Shown here one piece after another: positions 33,113 to 46,417 of a DNA stretch of 64,000 bases; positions within the stretch are counted from its first letter, which is position 1, and each line of letters opens with the position of its first letter. The notes under the pieces were generated by a model. The model made no database searches. It was given only the letters and a program-made list of their open reading frames with translations, and was not told the DNA's origin. A program made the translations under genes and the position numbers. Origin of the DNA: Desarmillaria ectypa (taxonomy: Eukaryota; Basidiomycota; Agaricomycetes; Agaricales; Physalacriaceae); assembly GCA_030407005.1 (NCBI GenBank), contig JAUDYN010000006.1, forward strand, positions 3,286,001-3,350,000, written 5' to 3'.

Positions 33113-34655
33113 ATGACAACGCAAGGTGAGTAGTGTTTTGCTCGTAAACGACGCCTTGGCTTATGCTCTTCGAGATACAAGTACGAGAAAATATTCTATC
33201 TGTGATACACAAGCCATCTCGATGTTAGCTGAAGCTGAAATCCAAGAGTCGCGTAACCCGCCCATTGAATCCCTTCCTCCTGAAATTCTATCCGAAATAT
33301 TTCTCTTTGCAACCACAAGGCCTTACAGAATTTTTGGGGATCTTTATCAGGGACCACGGCTACTGGTGAGGGTTTGTCAACGATGGCGCGACATCGCATG
33401 GAGCTGCCCTGCCCTGTGGTCGTCTTTTATGGTGCATTGGCCAGAACATAGGCAGGAAGACGTCGGAGCAAAGCTGCTCCTGGACACGCTTCAGCGAACT
33501 GGACAAAGCGGACTATCCATGACAATATTATTATCCAATGATTTCCCAAATGCCATTCTTGAGGCTCTGGTCCAGCATTCGTCCCAATGGGAAGATGTTC
33601 ACCTATCCACTCTTTCCACTCTTCCATGGACCCAACCAGCGCAACAAAAGCTCCGTCCATTCTATTTACCATCATTGAAATCGCTTGTCATTGGTCGACA
33701 ACCTTCCGTAGACAATCTCGTCCCCATCCTAGGCATGTTCAAAGACATGCTCAATCTGAGATCTTTCAAATTCCACACATACAGTGCTCCATTGTCGGAT
33801 TTCGACCCAAGCATAATCCAAGTGCCGTGGTGGCAGCTCACGCATTTGTTCATGTCGTTTGGACAGACGGGGGATTGTTCAGTGGAAGCGAGCATTAAGG
33901 TTCTTCGGCTCTGCCCAAACCTCGAAACATTGAAGGAAGAGACTATACTCCACCCTGATCCAGGTACCACCACCCTGGTGATGCTCCCGAGGCTCCGTTC
34001 TCTCAGAGTCAAGTCCCCTCATTTGCTACACTGCCTCGTCTGTCCAGTGCTGGAAGACCTGTCAATCCTTCCACGATACGATGTACCATTTTCTATACCG
34101 ACCCTTTTGCAGCTCATCGCTCGTTCTGGGTGTCGCTTGCTCTCTCTCGATATTTCGCTATTGCGCCAACTGGTTGACCCAAGAAACCTTTTCTCATGCA
34201 TGCCACACCTCTGCAAATTGATTCTTCGCATGGAATACTGCGAAACGAATGCGTCAGAGCTCCTAAAGTATCTTACCTTGGATGACACGAGCATGATGCT
34301 CCCCAATCTGAAAGTTTTTGAGCTGACGGTAGAGGAGCTTTTTACGGGGAGAGCTTTGTTTGAAGAAGTAGATGAGGTGCTGGTTAGAATTATCGATAGA
34401 CGTTGGAACGTCCCCCGAGGATCACAGGTTGTCCAGTTGCGTCAAGTCCGTATGAGGTGCAGTGAAGCTGGTATTGGAGGGGTCGCTGACACAGAGGAGC
34501 AAGGAGATCAGGCTGCTCGAAACCTTAGAACTCTGTCTCGTATCGATCGTCTGAAAGCGATCAAGGAAGAAGGGTTGGATATAACCATCATTTCTGAACA
34601 GGGTAATTCTCCGTTTCGCCGTCTCGCATTCGCTGACATTCTTTATAGAGAATAG
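33113..34655 (+). CDS. F-box domain protein
   Basis: An almost uninterrupted frame ends at 34655. A run of basidiomycete F-box sequence (SLPPEILSEIFLFA, then LLVRVCQRWRDIAWSCPALWSS) is near the N-terminus, about residues 22-75, followed by a leucine-rich C-terminal part without cysteine or zinc motifs. F-box proteins of this kind recruit targets to SCF ubiquitin ligases; the target is unknown. For the start I prefer ATG at 33113 in a 13-nt first exon (33113-33125), donor GTGAGT, 88-nt intron, second exon from 33214. This gives MTTQAISM and 484 residues. Without splicing the first ATG is at 33222. There is no sign of decay. Confidence 0.85.
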
Positions 34656-36508
34656 AAATGGATGGCCCGAGGACCGCATTTTTTTATGATACGAAGCGCA
34701 CTGTACAGACTATGTTTTGTACGACTTCGAACATGCGCGGCAGCGATTTACTTGGCCTGAAATACCATTACGAAAGAATATTCATTGAACTGACCTTGAT
34801 AGGAGCGACTATCGCTGATCATGTTTACCATCTTGATTTCTAAAAGCTTGGGGGTGCTGTCCATGGCACGATGTGGCCTCAGGTCGAGATGTCGGCAATC
34901 AAAAGGACTCGACATCGCTGGAAATCATCTCGACCCCGGCTTTAGCTAGGCATACCAGAGGACGAGATCGTCACCCGCAAGAGAGAAAAGATGTGTATAA
35001 GCTCGGTCTATCCATATCATTAATCCGCCTAGCTGCCCAGTGCATCCACATCGCAGCAGCTCGTCATCCACAAAAATGGCCTCGAACTCCAACCGTACCC
35101 TACAGGTAACCTCGACTACGCTGACCGGATGGCAATCGATGGGTATCTCACGACTGAGTACAATACGTTGCTGGTGTTCACTTGTAATTTCGCTTATGGA
35201 GGTCCCTTTCCTTCGCGACCGCTTCCGTCCATGGAAAGCTCATGCTTTGCAGGCGTGACCACCGAATATGTCCGTGCATATCGTGAGGACCAGGTGGATG
35301 CGTTCTTTCAAGAACATGTATCGTCGGCGGAGTACGTGAACGCGCTCCTTTTCATGTGGATGTTCTCTAAATCTTCATCGATGTTCCACCCGTGTATCGC
35401 ATACCTGTGGTAATTACACCGTTTCCTCGGCTTCTCTCCTCATAATGTGGTTTACTCAGATGCTTACTACGAAATCTGCAGCATGCTCAAGCCCTTGAGA
35501 AGTTGGTCATTAATAGCAAGCTTCATATTTGGGATAGAGCCCTTCAGTTGTAATCATACTGATGCGGGTTCCGCTCTTACCCGCTCTGTCGAAATCTGAT
35601 CTAGGCTTTACGGGTATAGGTGCGGGACGGGGTCTCTAACGCGATTAGGATTCTGTGTTACCCAGTAGGCCATGTATGGAGTGGCAAGCGATTTACAGCG
35701 ACGGAACATATGTATTCTACGAGTAGGTTCGTCTAAGATGTCTATGCGCTGCTCCTGACTGACTTTGTTTTTCATCGGACAGGAACAAATGTTACACGCC
35801 GAGTAAGTCATCATTCGCGACATGAGCTCAAACTCAGACGATTTTATGCATAGGCTATGCGCAAGTGTGTGTTTGGCGGGATGTCGTGAATGTATTTGAA
35901 AGTTTATTTGAATCTAGGCATGAAAAGGGTACGACCCGTCCTTACCTTATTTACGCGGCGGATCCGAAGATCTATCTCAACACGCTGCAAACGTGATGCC
36001 AAGTATTGGAGTGTGTAATCAATTCGAACTGAACGGCCTGTTTATACCTCACGTCCAACTAGTGTCAACGGTGAGGCCCTGGAGGTCGAGCCTAGATTAT
36101 CCACAAGGCTACTGAATTCATTTGCGACGGAGATGAAGAGACCCAGCGGTGATAACAAACCTATCGCGATGACCGCGCCTTCATCTTGTGACATCTGCAC
36201 TCAACTTCGTTTTGACAAGGCACCCGAATAAACAGTAAGAATTAAAATTCTCCACCAAACGCAAAAACACGCGCCCAGGTCAAATCGTAATCAATTCAAC
36301 TACAGATAAAACGTCTATGAACACCCCGCCAATATAAAAATGTAACCATGCAAAAGGAAAGTGACGGGGTAATGAATGAGTTTTCGGTTGTAATAAAAAT
36401 TTGAATGCTACAAGGAGTCCAAATGCAAAAAGTCCGGGTTCTCGTAGTATCCCTTAAACAAGACGGGCGCTCTGAAAAAAGCCACCCTTTAATCCAAAAA
36501 GGAAATCA
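34656..36508. other. Intergenic stretch without a supported gene
   Basis: CG-normal sequence. Open stretches such as 35129-35413 on the plus strand show nothing recognisable, and no splice-linked partners were found. An A/T-rich stretch near 36230-36390 may be the 3' flank of the next gene. Confidence 0.4.
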
Positions 36509-37003
36509 TCAAGAAAATGGAACAAAGCTCACCGATCCACGAAGGATAGGAACAGGAGCTGGTGCAGCCTCCGGGTCCCTCTTCTTCTTGCCCGAGTACG
36601 AAGCGAACGACGGGCACTTCGAGTCTTCACCCTCAGCACATTTTCCAGATTTCTAATCCCAGATTATCATCAGAACGGGCTTGAAGACGAGCTCATCATT
36701 GTGAAACACTCACGGCATCAAACGAGCACGAATACCATCCCGTCGAGCCCGTGCGGAATCTATAAAAATAAAAATAAAAGGGCTGAAACTTGAAAGACGA
36801 GCGCAAGAAACTTACGTGCAGCCAAACTTCGGACCCTTGTACGGCGGGGCATCACATCCCCAGCCGGCTTTCCAGTTGCCGTGACCATCGTGGTCTGGGC
36901 AGAGCCATCCATGTCCGGGTGTAGAGGATGGATAAGAGCCACCACCACCCGCTGCGACGGCAGACACGAGTGCGAGGAGAGAGATGCAGCTAGTGAATCG
37001 CAT
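36509..37003 (-). CDS. Small secreted cysteine-containing protein
   Basis: The predicted protein has 125 residues from three exons (37003-36816, 36759-36714, 36652-36509), all in phase with GTAAGT and GTGAGT donors. A signal peptide MRFTSCISLLALVSAVAA is followed by a glycine-rich start. The mature part has six cysteines (GWLC, WGC, FGC, YSC, GKC, SKC), all in the first two thirds. The C-terminal part is basic (GKKKR) and then proline- and alanine-rich. It is probably secreted; the six even cysteines suggest disulfides. I do not recognise a family, and effector or surface roles would be guesses. An alternative donor (GTGAGC) near the end could add a further exon. Confidence 0.7.
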
Positions 37004-40000
37004 GGTGGGATGAACGGCCGAACTGAAAAGCAAGAAACGTGCAGGGCGGCCCTTTTATATGTGACGAAAACGCGGGTAGATTTCCACCGATCAAGGGATA
37101 ACACATCAAGGTCTCGGAAATTTCAAATTCGATGTCATGTTTAGGACCAGGGCGTTTTGATGGGCGGTGTTGGGGCGTGGATGTAGCGTGGAGGATGCAA
37201 AGATGGTACCTTCACAGTATTCAATGCATGCGTGTGTGTGCCATGAATAGGCACGTTTATAAACGCGCAGGATCGCATCAGGATCGTCAGCTTTCGGCTG
37301 GGCTGTGGGGGATCTTCACCAACCACCTCAAAAACTGCGCGTCGGGATCGACGGATAGAAAGCGGATTTAAGTTTACCTCCCGACATGTCACACGGCGTA
37401 GAAGGTTGAAACTATTATGAAAGAACACGACAAATTGCTCACCAGTATCACGAACGTTCCGGACCCCACTAGCAGATTCAGACGCAAATAACTTAGAACA
37501 AATGATCTAAGTTCAATCTACGGGGATAGGAAGCCCGCCATGCGATGGTCGTGATAGAGACCAAGATTGTATCCATAATTAAGAACTGCGACAATTATGA
37601 ATCCCCCTTCGTCGTTATGCAAGGCGTAAGATCTCCGAAACTTGAAATTCGTGGAGTGTCAGGTAAGTTGAACGATAAGATCGAGTCTGCTTACTACAGA
37701 AAAACGGTATTAGCGCGGTGGTTCTTTATGTTGAATTTGGTTACATGGGTCAAGCGCGACATTGCCGGCGGTCATATCATCATTCATCTTCAACTATGAC
37801 AGCCAAAGCGTGCCTTGCTTGGACCATTGATGCAGAGTGAGAAGGTTATCATGCACCGGAGAGTGAGGCAGCTTCTAAAATCGCCCAACCCAACAGTGCC
37901 CGACAGTGATCGAATAACTAAATGCCTGAATGCCAGCTGTTTCAGCTGTAAGCAAGAGCGGAGTTTTATCATTAACGTACTTGATAAGTGAAGGGTAACA
38001 TTGATTGAGAGAATCTTCTGTGAGAAATAAGTGACGTGATGTTGCATTAGACCTTCCTAGCACTCTACCCAGGCTCCGTCATCACAATGTCAGGGTCCCC
38101 CTGCCCGGTAGATATACGGCACAGTTAATGGACATCGATCATTCACAGGGCCAACATTGATGATTGCGAGCGAGTGACGAGATTGTAACGTCTCTGCATG
38201 CTAGAAATACAAGCGCGTTAAATGGAAAGATAGGCGACGTGACTCCGACTGCTTCACGTCTCCTGATATCACCGTATGAACGCTGATTACATGCGCTAGA
38301 GCACGGAGATAACCAAAATTTGACCGAACGTAAGGAAAGATGTAACTTACTGATGGTCGTGCTGGTGTAAGATGACGGGTAGCTTGCAGTTGCAAGGAAC
38401 TGATAGGAACCGCATATTCGAACGTCGGCCTGAACACTGGAAGTCTGGAACGATACAGCAAGGAAGCAGTGTGGGCGCCCGATGATCTTAGGTCACGATA
38501 AAGAACGGAGTTTTCGTTACCGGCGTACATCGAAACAGAGAGCAAGACCAAATGGATCAGGGTGTTAGAATCTTGGACTGACAGTGCTAATGACTGCAGA
38601 GAAGGAACCAAATGACTGCGAGCAACATGTCTTCATCAGTAAGGGCTCATAAAATAAAGTAGCGAATAGGTTCGGTCACCAGGCGGGTTCCTTCGTGGAT
38701 AGTATCCTCAGGTACAAAACAAAAATGGACCGGCTTCACAAGGAGATACATGCGAGTATCGAAAGAACAGACAAACACGACACGTACCCATGAGAACAAG
38801 GATACCCGATGCGACGCGTTCGGTACAAAGATGATCGTCTCAAAAACAGGTGCAACAAAAATATTATAGCGCAATTTGAGCTGTTAATGCGGACGAGAAC
38901 CATGGAAAAATATGGTCACACTGATGCTCTGGCCGAGAGGGCCGGTGTCCACTGGCCGTCTGAAGAACAGCAAACGGTTTCGTTGCCCAACAAATGCTGG
39001 TCATCAAGGTTCGATAGCGGTTAGCTACGACAATTCTTCGTTGTGGATGGTATGTTGCTCGAACGTTAATTCAGATTCACGGTAGAGAAAACCGAAGTTA
39101 GTGAAGACGAACCTCTCCGCATCGGTATTTAAGAAATGACCACTGTTTAATTCTTCAATTGCTTTCCCAGCCGGAAGTTTTTCGCGCCTTGGAAACAACA
39201 AGTTTGTGCAACCGAGATCATCGTGTGGTATTTGGACGTCAGACGTCAGTGAAGAGTTGAACAAGAAGACCAATCTGTCCCAGGCTTTATATGAGCCTGC
39301 AGCACCAGATCGGTAGGCGAGTGAGGTCCAAAAGTCTTTGTAGTCCTATGCGATATCGATATAGTGACCGGGAAAATGACTGTCGTGGTTCAGAGCAAGT
39401 AAGTCCTTCCCAAATTGGCAAACACGATTGGGGGCAACCGACTCCTAAATGAGCAAATATGGTCCTTCGCTACGGAGTGCTGAGCTCAGTATCGGGCGGC
39501 ACATTGTAGGGAAATGGATGGCTTCAGGCTTAAGTTACGAGCTGTGACGGCGGCATAAACCGACCTCGAATAATGACGACAGATAAACGTAATACTAACC
39601 GTTGAAGTCGCTTGTGGCGGCTCGAATGTTCGGCCTGCATTGGCCATTGTTAACTGTAGTCAAATTGTAACAGTGTGCACAGTTACCTGCACTAAATGTA
39701 CTTGTCTGGCGTCTTACAGTTGGAAAAGGAACTAAAATTTTTATGACAGGCGTGTGAACTGACCATTACACTACCAGAGACATAGGACGCGCATGCGCTG
39801 AGATGTCTATTGTGTTGAGGCAAGGTCGTCTTGCACAGTCATCTGCCAGTAAGATGAGTCTACTGTTCCAAAGCTTACAATTAAAGTCGTAAAGATAGCG
39901 CCAGATAGCATTATCAAGGATGGAGGAATTACAGAAGCCATCGAATCTTGACCATTGAATATTGATCAGCAATGAAGGAATGAGCAACAGAAAGTTTACT

Positions 40001-40933
40001 GACCTTTCCATGTTAGGACTTTTCAATATACCATAAGTGAAAAGTTAACACTATTGACCCTCCTGTCATTCCTGAACTTGGTAAACATTGCCAGATTCAT
40101 TTCATGCGTTCTTGCAGTGTCCTAGACTCATCTTTTGCAGACAAGGTTGAGGGCCTTAGTCCAGTTTTCTGAGAGAAAGGTCGTCGTGTACAATATCAGG
40201 TATAACTTATCGCGTCGACCAGGATATAAAAGAGGGCGATGCACAGCAGAACTACAGAAAGTCAAAATCGGACCACTCGCGACGTTGTTGAGATAGTAGG
40301 GTGGAGGGAAGAGGATACAAGCGTTGGTGCTTCCTGCCATTCCGTCATCCCAGTGCCACGACATCTCTCCAAAGTGTGTTCTTGTTGGAAGCCTCAGTAC
40401 TTGGTACTAAAAGAAAGAGGTTTCGGCTGACGCTCGGGCGTAGCAGCCACGTAATCCTTCGACGGGTTACTTGCGACTTACATGCAGCCTTCTCACGAAA
40501 TTTTTCTTCAGCCAAGTCATGGTGATGATTCAAAGTGAAGCAGGGAAAAATGACATACATCCGAGCCCAGCTGAATTCGAGCCCCCTTGCTACTTCCTAG
40601 CGCCATTTATTGCTTTCAAATCCTCGTTAATGACCATCATTCCAATGCATGTTGATCCATCGGGGCTCATTATTAGATATGTAACGATTGAACGCGTGTG
40701 GTGTGGTGGTGGTACCGGTACAGGAAGGAGCGATGATTGACGGTTCTGCGGGCCGAAATGCCGACACCTCTGGATCAACAATCGCCTTCACCGAATGCGG
40801 GCCGAATGTCGACTTCAAGTGCTTGTTTACTAAGCATTTCTGACCAGAGAATTTCACCGGAAATGTTGTGGGTGAAGCATTAAGCCTTCTTTTCCAACAC
40901 TTGCTACATGCTACGACTCCGATATCATCCAGA
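37004..40933. other. Long stretch without a supported gene
   Basis: I see no recognisable protein or RNA gene here. The longest open stretches (38201-38611 minus, 40627-41103 minus) lie opposite or outside anything conserved. Parts such as 39025-39273 minus look protein-like, but without a family or flanking exons they are not called. A TATATAA near 40220 and AT-rich blocks are the only other marks. Confidence 0.35.
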
Positions 40934-41041
40934 TTGTGTCTCCGTGGCAGGATCTGGAGGCTTTGTACGTGGATAAAGCCTTCCTCATATTTCATCCAGT
41001 ATCTGTGGCAAAAGTTCGCGGCCTTTCTTCGGTACTTCTGA
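40934..41041 (+). pseudogene. Kinase-like C-terminal tail fragment 1
   Basis: It reads LCLRGRIWRLCTWIKPSSYF and continues to FLRYF before the stop TGA at 41039. The same tail recurs at 41164-41409. No kinase core is present upstream, so this is a fragment. Confidence 0.45.
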
Positions 41042-41163
41042 CCTAAATCACTTCTTTGGAATCTGCCTTCCAGACCATTGTTTGCTGTCGGAATTGGCGC
41101 CACGTTCTTTGAACTTCCTGAGGTGAGGATGTAAAACGTTCTCTCTTTGTATCGAGTGACTCA

Positions 41164-41409
41164 CTCTTGCCTCAGCAGTATCGGGAACTGGACGATTTCA
41201 GGCCTCTTCTGCTCGATATGATGTCGGAAGACCCGCTCGTGAGACCCGATATGGCAGAGGCTATTCGGAGGCTCAACCAGCTTATGTCTTCCAATGACAA
41301 ATTATGGCTTCGCGGTCGGATCTGGAGGATTGGTATGTGGAGAAAACCTCCTTCATTTACGATACAATATCTATGTCGGAAGTTCCCGATACTTCTTCCA
41401 TACTTTTGA
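41164..41409 (+). pseudogene. Kinase-like C-terminal tail fragment 2
   Basis: It reads MPQQYRELDDFRPLLLDMMS, then EDPLVRPDMAEAIRRL, which is the end of a protein-kinase fold (the ARPTA-like helix) as seen in large basidiomycete kinase families. The tail LWLRGRIWRIGMW…PYF parallels fragment 1. No catalytic loop lies upstream. A functional kinase cannot be made from this stretch. Confidence 0.5.
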
Positions 41410-41739
41410 TCTAGAGTGCCCTTTAGCAATCTGCTACCGTTCGCTTTCACTCTATGTCATGTTTTTATGTCTTGTGCTCGGAGTTCACTATCATTCACCT
41501 TCCCCGGGGACATCACGCTATCTTTATTACATGATCTCACATATACACCATCATCCATATTACTTCATTCTTCCTTACAGTATGACTCAACAATTGATCA
41601 CACCGTTCATCATGGCATTCTGTCTCTTTTCGCTCCATGCCCCGCAATTTACCTGATATCGGCTATTTAAAGTTTGCAGAAAGGATCGCAACTTGGTCAT
41701 TCAAAATAGGGGACACTACCATGAGCATGCAGGAAAGTC

Positions 41740-43090
41740 TACTATACCTAGGTGCGTGTTGATCTTTTCTGTCATAATGTGGAGCTGATTCCTCAGGTCT
41801 TTGGATTGGGCTAGTCTCGCACGACGTGTGCGTGAAATAATATCAGTACGCATATGAACACATGATATTGCAGTGTGTTCGGAGAGGGGAATATCATCCG
41901 CCATCGTGTTCTATGGTGCATTCGAACCAGCTCATACTACAAGGCGTTATCACTTTTGAAGCTTCTTCATTATGAGTGTTTGGAGAATCTCGATTCAATT
42001 ACAAACAAACAATCCACTCATCTCCTTCTGCTTACAGATCTCCTTCTAAAATCCATCATTTCACGAGGTTCGTACCCTTTTTTACTGAGTCATCTCGGTA
42101 CCGACGCCAAAGTGCAGGATACTTATGTCCGTTCTAGGCTTTAATGCATGATTCTCACCCCATGTCACTTCTGGTTAACATGTCATCGCGATATGAAATG
42201 TTCCCATCGCTGACTGTACCTGTCTAGTCTTTGCTCAAATTCCAGCGATGGCGTCAAATCGAATAAAAACACACTATGTTGTCTATGGTCAGGTCTTTCG
42301 ATGTGGAGAGCTCAGGATCATCAGCAGAAATGATTTTGATAACGATGAACGGCGTCGAAGATTTTCTTGCGCCCTGATAATTCTAATTGGCGAGAATGAG
42401 AAGAAAGATACTGGGAAGCCTGCACAAGATTTCGTATCCACTCAAAACATTGGCTTGCACTGCCAAGGTTTTACGAGCATTTTCTTGGAGCCACAAAGGA
42501 ACCCAATTGGGATGATACTACCGATGTCGGAACGCATAGCCATGCCTGCTGAAACTGCTGGCGCTTGGCACAGAACTCCCTAGTGTGGTGTCTATAATAG
42601 TATGCCTCAGGCTCGATCGATATCATGAATTTCTTAGCAAAAAATGGACGATAGCGGACGACGGCCACAAGAAAACCAAAGGAAGCATACTGTGAGAAGA
42701 CAATACACGCGGGTCCTATTTCTCAGGCCATTATTGACACTGAAAGCAAGGAAGGATGAGTGTCTTTTTTGAGGTGAAGCATATATAATATATGGATAAT
42801 CCAGCCCGCATCCTGGACTGATTTGCAGCCATGTACCCGGGTGTTTACGTTCACATTTTCTCCAAAAATATTTGGCCTGAAATTTCCTCTTGCCCCCGTC
42901 GTCTTCAAGTAATGTCGCAACGTTGAACCTGCGGCCAGCTCATGCGATCGGTCTAGGCTGTTGGACCGAAATGCCGGCGTCCCTGTTTAGTGTCACTGAT
43001 GCTTCTTTACTTCGAGTCCGATTCCAGTACAGCACAATATGTGATAATGCATACGATGGGGTGACTCCTGACCTCGTTCGCAGGGATTTA
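41740..43090 (+). repeat. Inverted duplication, arm A
   Basis: The reverse complement of this stretch is found at 49290-50300 and 50940-51250. The match is near-identical over about 42010-42830 and weaker toward both ends. A stretch of about 60-70 bases (about 42832-42895) is present only in this arm. The arm is CG-normal. Confidence 0.8.
42248..42583 (+). CDS. Hypothetical 111-residue protein in arm A
   Basis: An open frame starting MASNRIKTHYVVYGQ and ending GAWHRTP, without introns. The copy in arm B (49716-50051, minus) keeps the same length with only a few residue changes. Since the arms are young, an open frame alone is weak support. There is no signal peptide, no membrane segment and no family I recognise. 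It is basic in the middle (DERRRRF). Confidence 0.3.
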   Translation: MASNRIKTHYVVYGQVFRCGELRIISRNDFDNDERRRRFSCALIILIGENEKKDTGKPAQDFVSTQNIGLHCQGFTSIFLEPQRNPIGMILPMSERIAMPAETAGAWHRTP

Positions 43091-43456
43091 TGCACAATAT
43101 GTGATATTTCATAATGCAAATGCACTCGACACTGCATTATCAAAAAGTACCGAGTAAGCAGGATTACATGGCACCCATACATAAAATAGCTAAAGGATAT
43201 TCTATTCGAAGCGACCGGACCGAAGAGGGACGTCAAAAAAAATCGCCTCTTTTATCTGTATCATATGCCTTGCCTAGTCGTTCCACTGCTCCCTACAAAC
43301 AGAAGCCGGGTCGGAAGGGAGGGAGGAACAACATTGCACGACCACCGTCAACCTTGATGCCAGAGACCGAAAGAAAAACCTCACCCTTGGGGACAGAATG
43401 GAGATCATTGATGTTATGACAACAACCAGCCAATGAAGCAGTGCGAGGTGGTAGAG
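43091..43456. other. Junction sequence between arm A and regulator copy 2
   Basis: No gene can be supported. Unique sequence replaces the last exon and 3' flank that copy 1 has at this place. Confidence 0.4.
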
Positions 43457-46417
43457 CAATACATATTCAAGACCAAGGAGGAGAAGGTTATGGTACCAAA
43501 TGGTTGAACTCCTTGAGTATGCGTAGTGTGTGGCACAGGATCGTACGAGCTCGACAAAGGAGCAGTTGGATAGAGTGCGGTCGTTTCTTGAGAGTGTGTT
43601 GGGGGAATGGTAGAGTCATCTAGTGTCTTTGAGCTCTCTACGGAAGCCATGGCAGTGAACATGTTGCTAAGTGCTTCTCAGCGGACATACAACACAAATG
43701 CAGATCTTCGAAATACTTACAGTGAACGACCAGCTACATTCCACCTATCGTCGAACAACTTTAGTTCCACCCAAGTACAGAAGGGTCTAATACGCACGTA
43801 TCGGCTGCATCTTTGAAGGTCGCTAGACATAATTCAAATCCTGCCAGGTCCTTTGCATTAGGAGCATGACGCGCCCGTTTGCCGCTCCAGATATTCATAG
43901 CGAACACAGCACCAGACGTAAAGGCTCCCATCTGCGTTTAGATTTGAATAATAGAAAGATAGGAGTGATTAGACACGTACGATTATGTGAGGAGTGACAG
44001 TTTTTATTTTACTCATGTGAACCTCGAGGATTCGAGTACAAGATCTGGCCGCATTCGTGCAGATAGCGAGGGAAGGTATGGATAATGGCGAGTTTGTATG
44101 TAGAAAGGGCCGATGTACGAGTATCTGGACCATATAGTAGATGCTGTACAGGCCCGCGGATTGATACAAGAATATTTCATTCTCGCGTTTGGGATCCCAG
44201 CGTACTAAGATAGTGTCAAAAAGACTTCAAACAAGGATTACTGGACACATACAATGATTGGGAATCGAGTCCACCCACGCATTCATGGATGAATCTAAAT
44301 CGGCAACTAGTCGTTGCTCCCAGCCTTCCCCTGTGAGACCTAACATGCCTCGGCCTTTCTTGATAGAATACAACGTCCTTACCGCAAAGGACATTATTTC
44401 GGCTAACCTTATCGAAGCGCTGAAACAGCTGATTTTTGAAGGCTTGTCCGTCGGTTGATTGAAATGCACTTTGCCATCTGGAGCTATGTCCCAATATTCG
44501 TCATCACATTCAATAGGCGGCTCTAGGTCGAAGCTATTGCGAATCATTCAGAGAAAAATTATAATCGTAGAACAACGTACTCCTCTTCTTGTACCATGAT
44601 AGGTCGCCCAATATATAGACTCGTGAGTCTATCGAACATGATAAGGGCCCTACATATAATTCTATCAGTATCTCTTTTGACACCAAAAACAGCAAGTATA
44701 CCAAAAGGATCGCTTCTTGAGTTCATCGTCGACTGTTAACTTGTAACCTTCGGGTTTTCGTCTATGTAGCCCTATTGCTATTGCGGAACGTAGACCGATA
44801 CCAATCACTGTCCAGCTGAACTGAGGAATAGAGGCTCCGATTGCATATATGGCCCCGAGCTGTCAGAGCCTTAGCTTGTTCGCAGAAAAGCAAGAAAAAA
44901 AGAGCATACAACTGCGAACTGGAGTTCATACAAGGATGCAGGGTCGTATATCGCATTTTTGAAGATGCGGACCTGCTCGAAGAATCTCCATCCCGAAGAA
45001 AGCTTCGAGCTTGGGCTTGCCAAAACGCGCGGGTCGTCGGAATATCGCGAAGCAACTGCCAGGACAAGAAGTAACGTAGCGCCAAAATTATAGTCCCGCA
45101 ATTGTAGTCCTTCATGAACGTGCTTTTCGAATGTAGGCCGGTGCAGAATAGGGAAAAGCGGATTAATTGTTTCGAAATAAATGGCAACGAGACTCAGAAT
45201 GAGGTCATTGTCGGGATATACATAATGAGGAGTTTCAGCTTCAGCCGTCGCTCGCTCCCACTGTCAGAGTTAACGTTCGTAAGCACAAGAGAGATTCAGA
45301 GCTGACACAGGACACACAGGCTGTAAATTGAAGTAATCTCGTAACCGCATCGTATTTTCGCCGCCAGTAAATTTCTTTTTGATGGATAAGGCACTAGTAA
45401 TCAGCGAAATGCTACTTGACGGTCCAAAATAATTCTCGCTAAAGTTCTTGCCATGATGGAGAGACAAACTGTTCATATTTTCCAGGAGATCTGGATGCGA
45501 AAAATCCTCCTCAGGCTCGGCTACTTCCGATGATTCGCTCGGTTGTCGGGATGGGCTTGAGTGGGAATATATCGGCATGTAGTCGGGTGAGATCTCCCGT
45601 CCTGTCGCTCCTTCTGGTAGATCGACATCCGGATTGATCTATGACGGCTGAGAAAACGTCGGAAACCAAACAAAAATTCCGCACCTCTTTTAGCATAGTT
45701 TCCAGCTGGTTCATGCGCCGTTCCAAATTCTGTACACGGCTGTTAACCGCTTCGTTATTTCAGGCAGAAACGAATGGTATATAACAACGCGCCTGTCATA
45801 CTCTTGTCTCTCTGTGTATGAAGCGACAAAAAAGGATTCTTGAGTATTGCTGCCAAAATCAGAGCCAAGTTAAGCGTAGATATAAATAAGACCAACACTG
45901 GCTTTGGTCCACGTTTCTGAAAGTAATGCTTGAAATCGTGAAATCCATCAAAAATTGAAAGCGCACCTTTATTAGATCTGTATGTGTGCAGTCTGCTTCG
46001 AACGCGATACAGTTTGAACAACGATTGCCTGGTGTGGTAGCACTATCGCCTGTACAGAAAGTTTCATAATTTTTAAAAGCCAGGAAAAGCTCATAATTAT
46101 ACATTTAACTGGGTGGAAATAGATCAGCGACCGAAAAAAGCATTAACAAGAACAAATTTGTTGCTGGGCTGGCAATCCGAGCGCTTTGCTAGCGGACTGT
46201 GCGCCATTAAAAGCGTCGTGTCGATTCTGCGGAAAGTCCAGCGCTCGACATTGCCGAAACGCGTCACCATCACAGATTCCGGCGTGGATTGGAGTCAAAC
46301 GTGTCACCGTATCAATGTTGAGGGGAGCTCACCTTTCTTTTTACGGCACCTATCGCATGCGCCAGTCAACCTCCTCTTCTTAGCAAGTATTGTCTGAGTA
46401 CTATCATCGTCTGTCAT
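43457..46417 (-). pseudogene. Zn2Cys6 transcription factor, copy 2, lacking the last exon
   Basis: It is nearly identical to copy 1 from the ATG at 46417 through exon 14, including the microexon TTAAAT (46103-46108) and the splice borders. I found no stop or frameshift in these exons. The match to copy 1 ends at 43457, inside intron 14, so the exon for the last 64 residues (ending in TDAPLGF) is missing. If the donor before the break is not used, translation would run on for about 23 residues past FSSLVLNMY to a stop near 43414. The zinc cluster and most of the fungal_trans domain could still be made, so a truncated regulator is possible. The donor of intron 5 (GTGCGG) is better than in copy 1. 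Confidence 0.75.
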
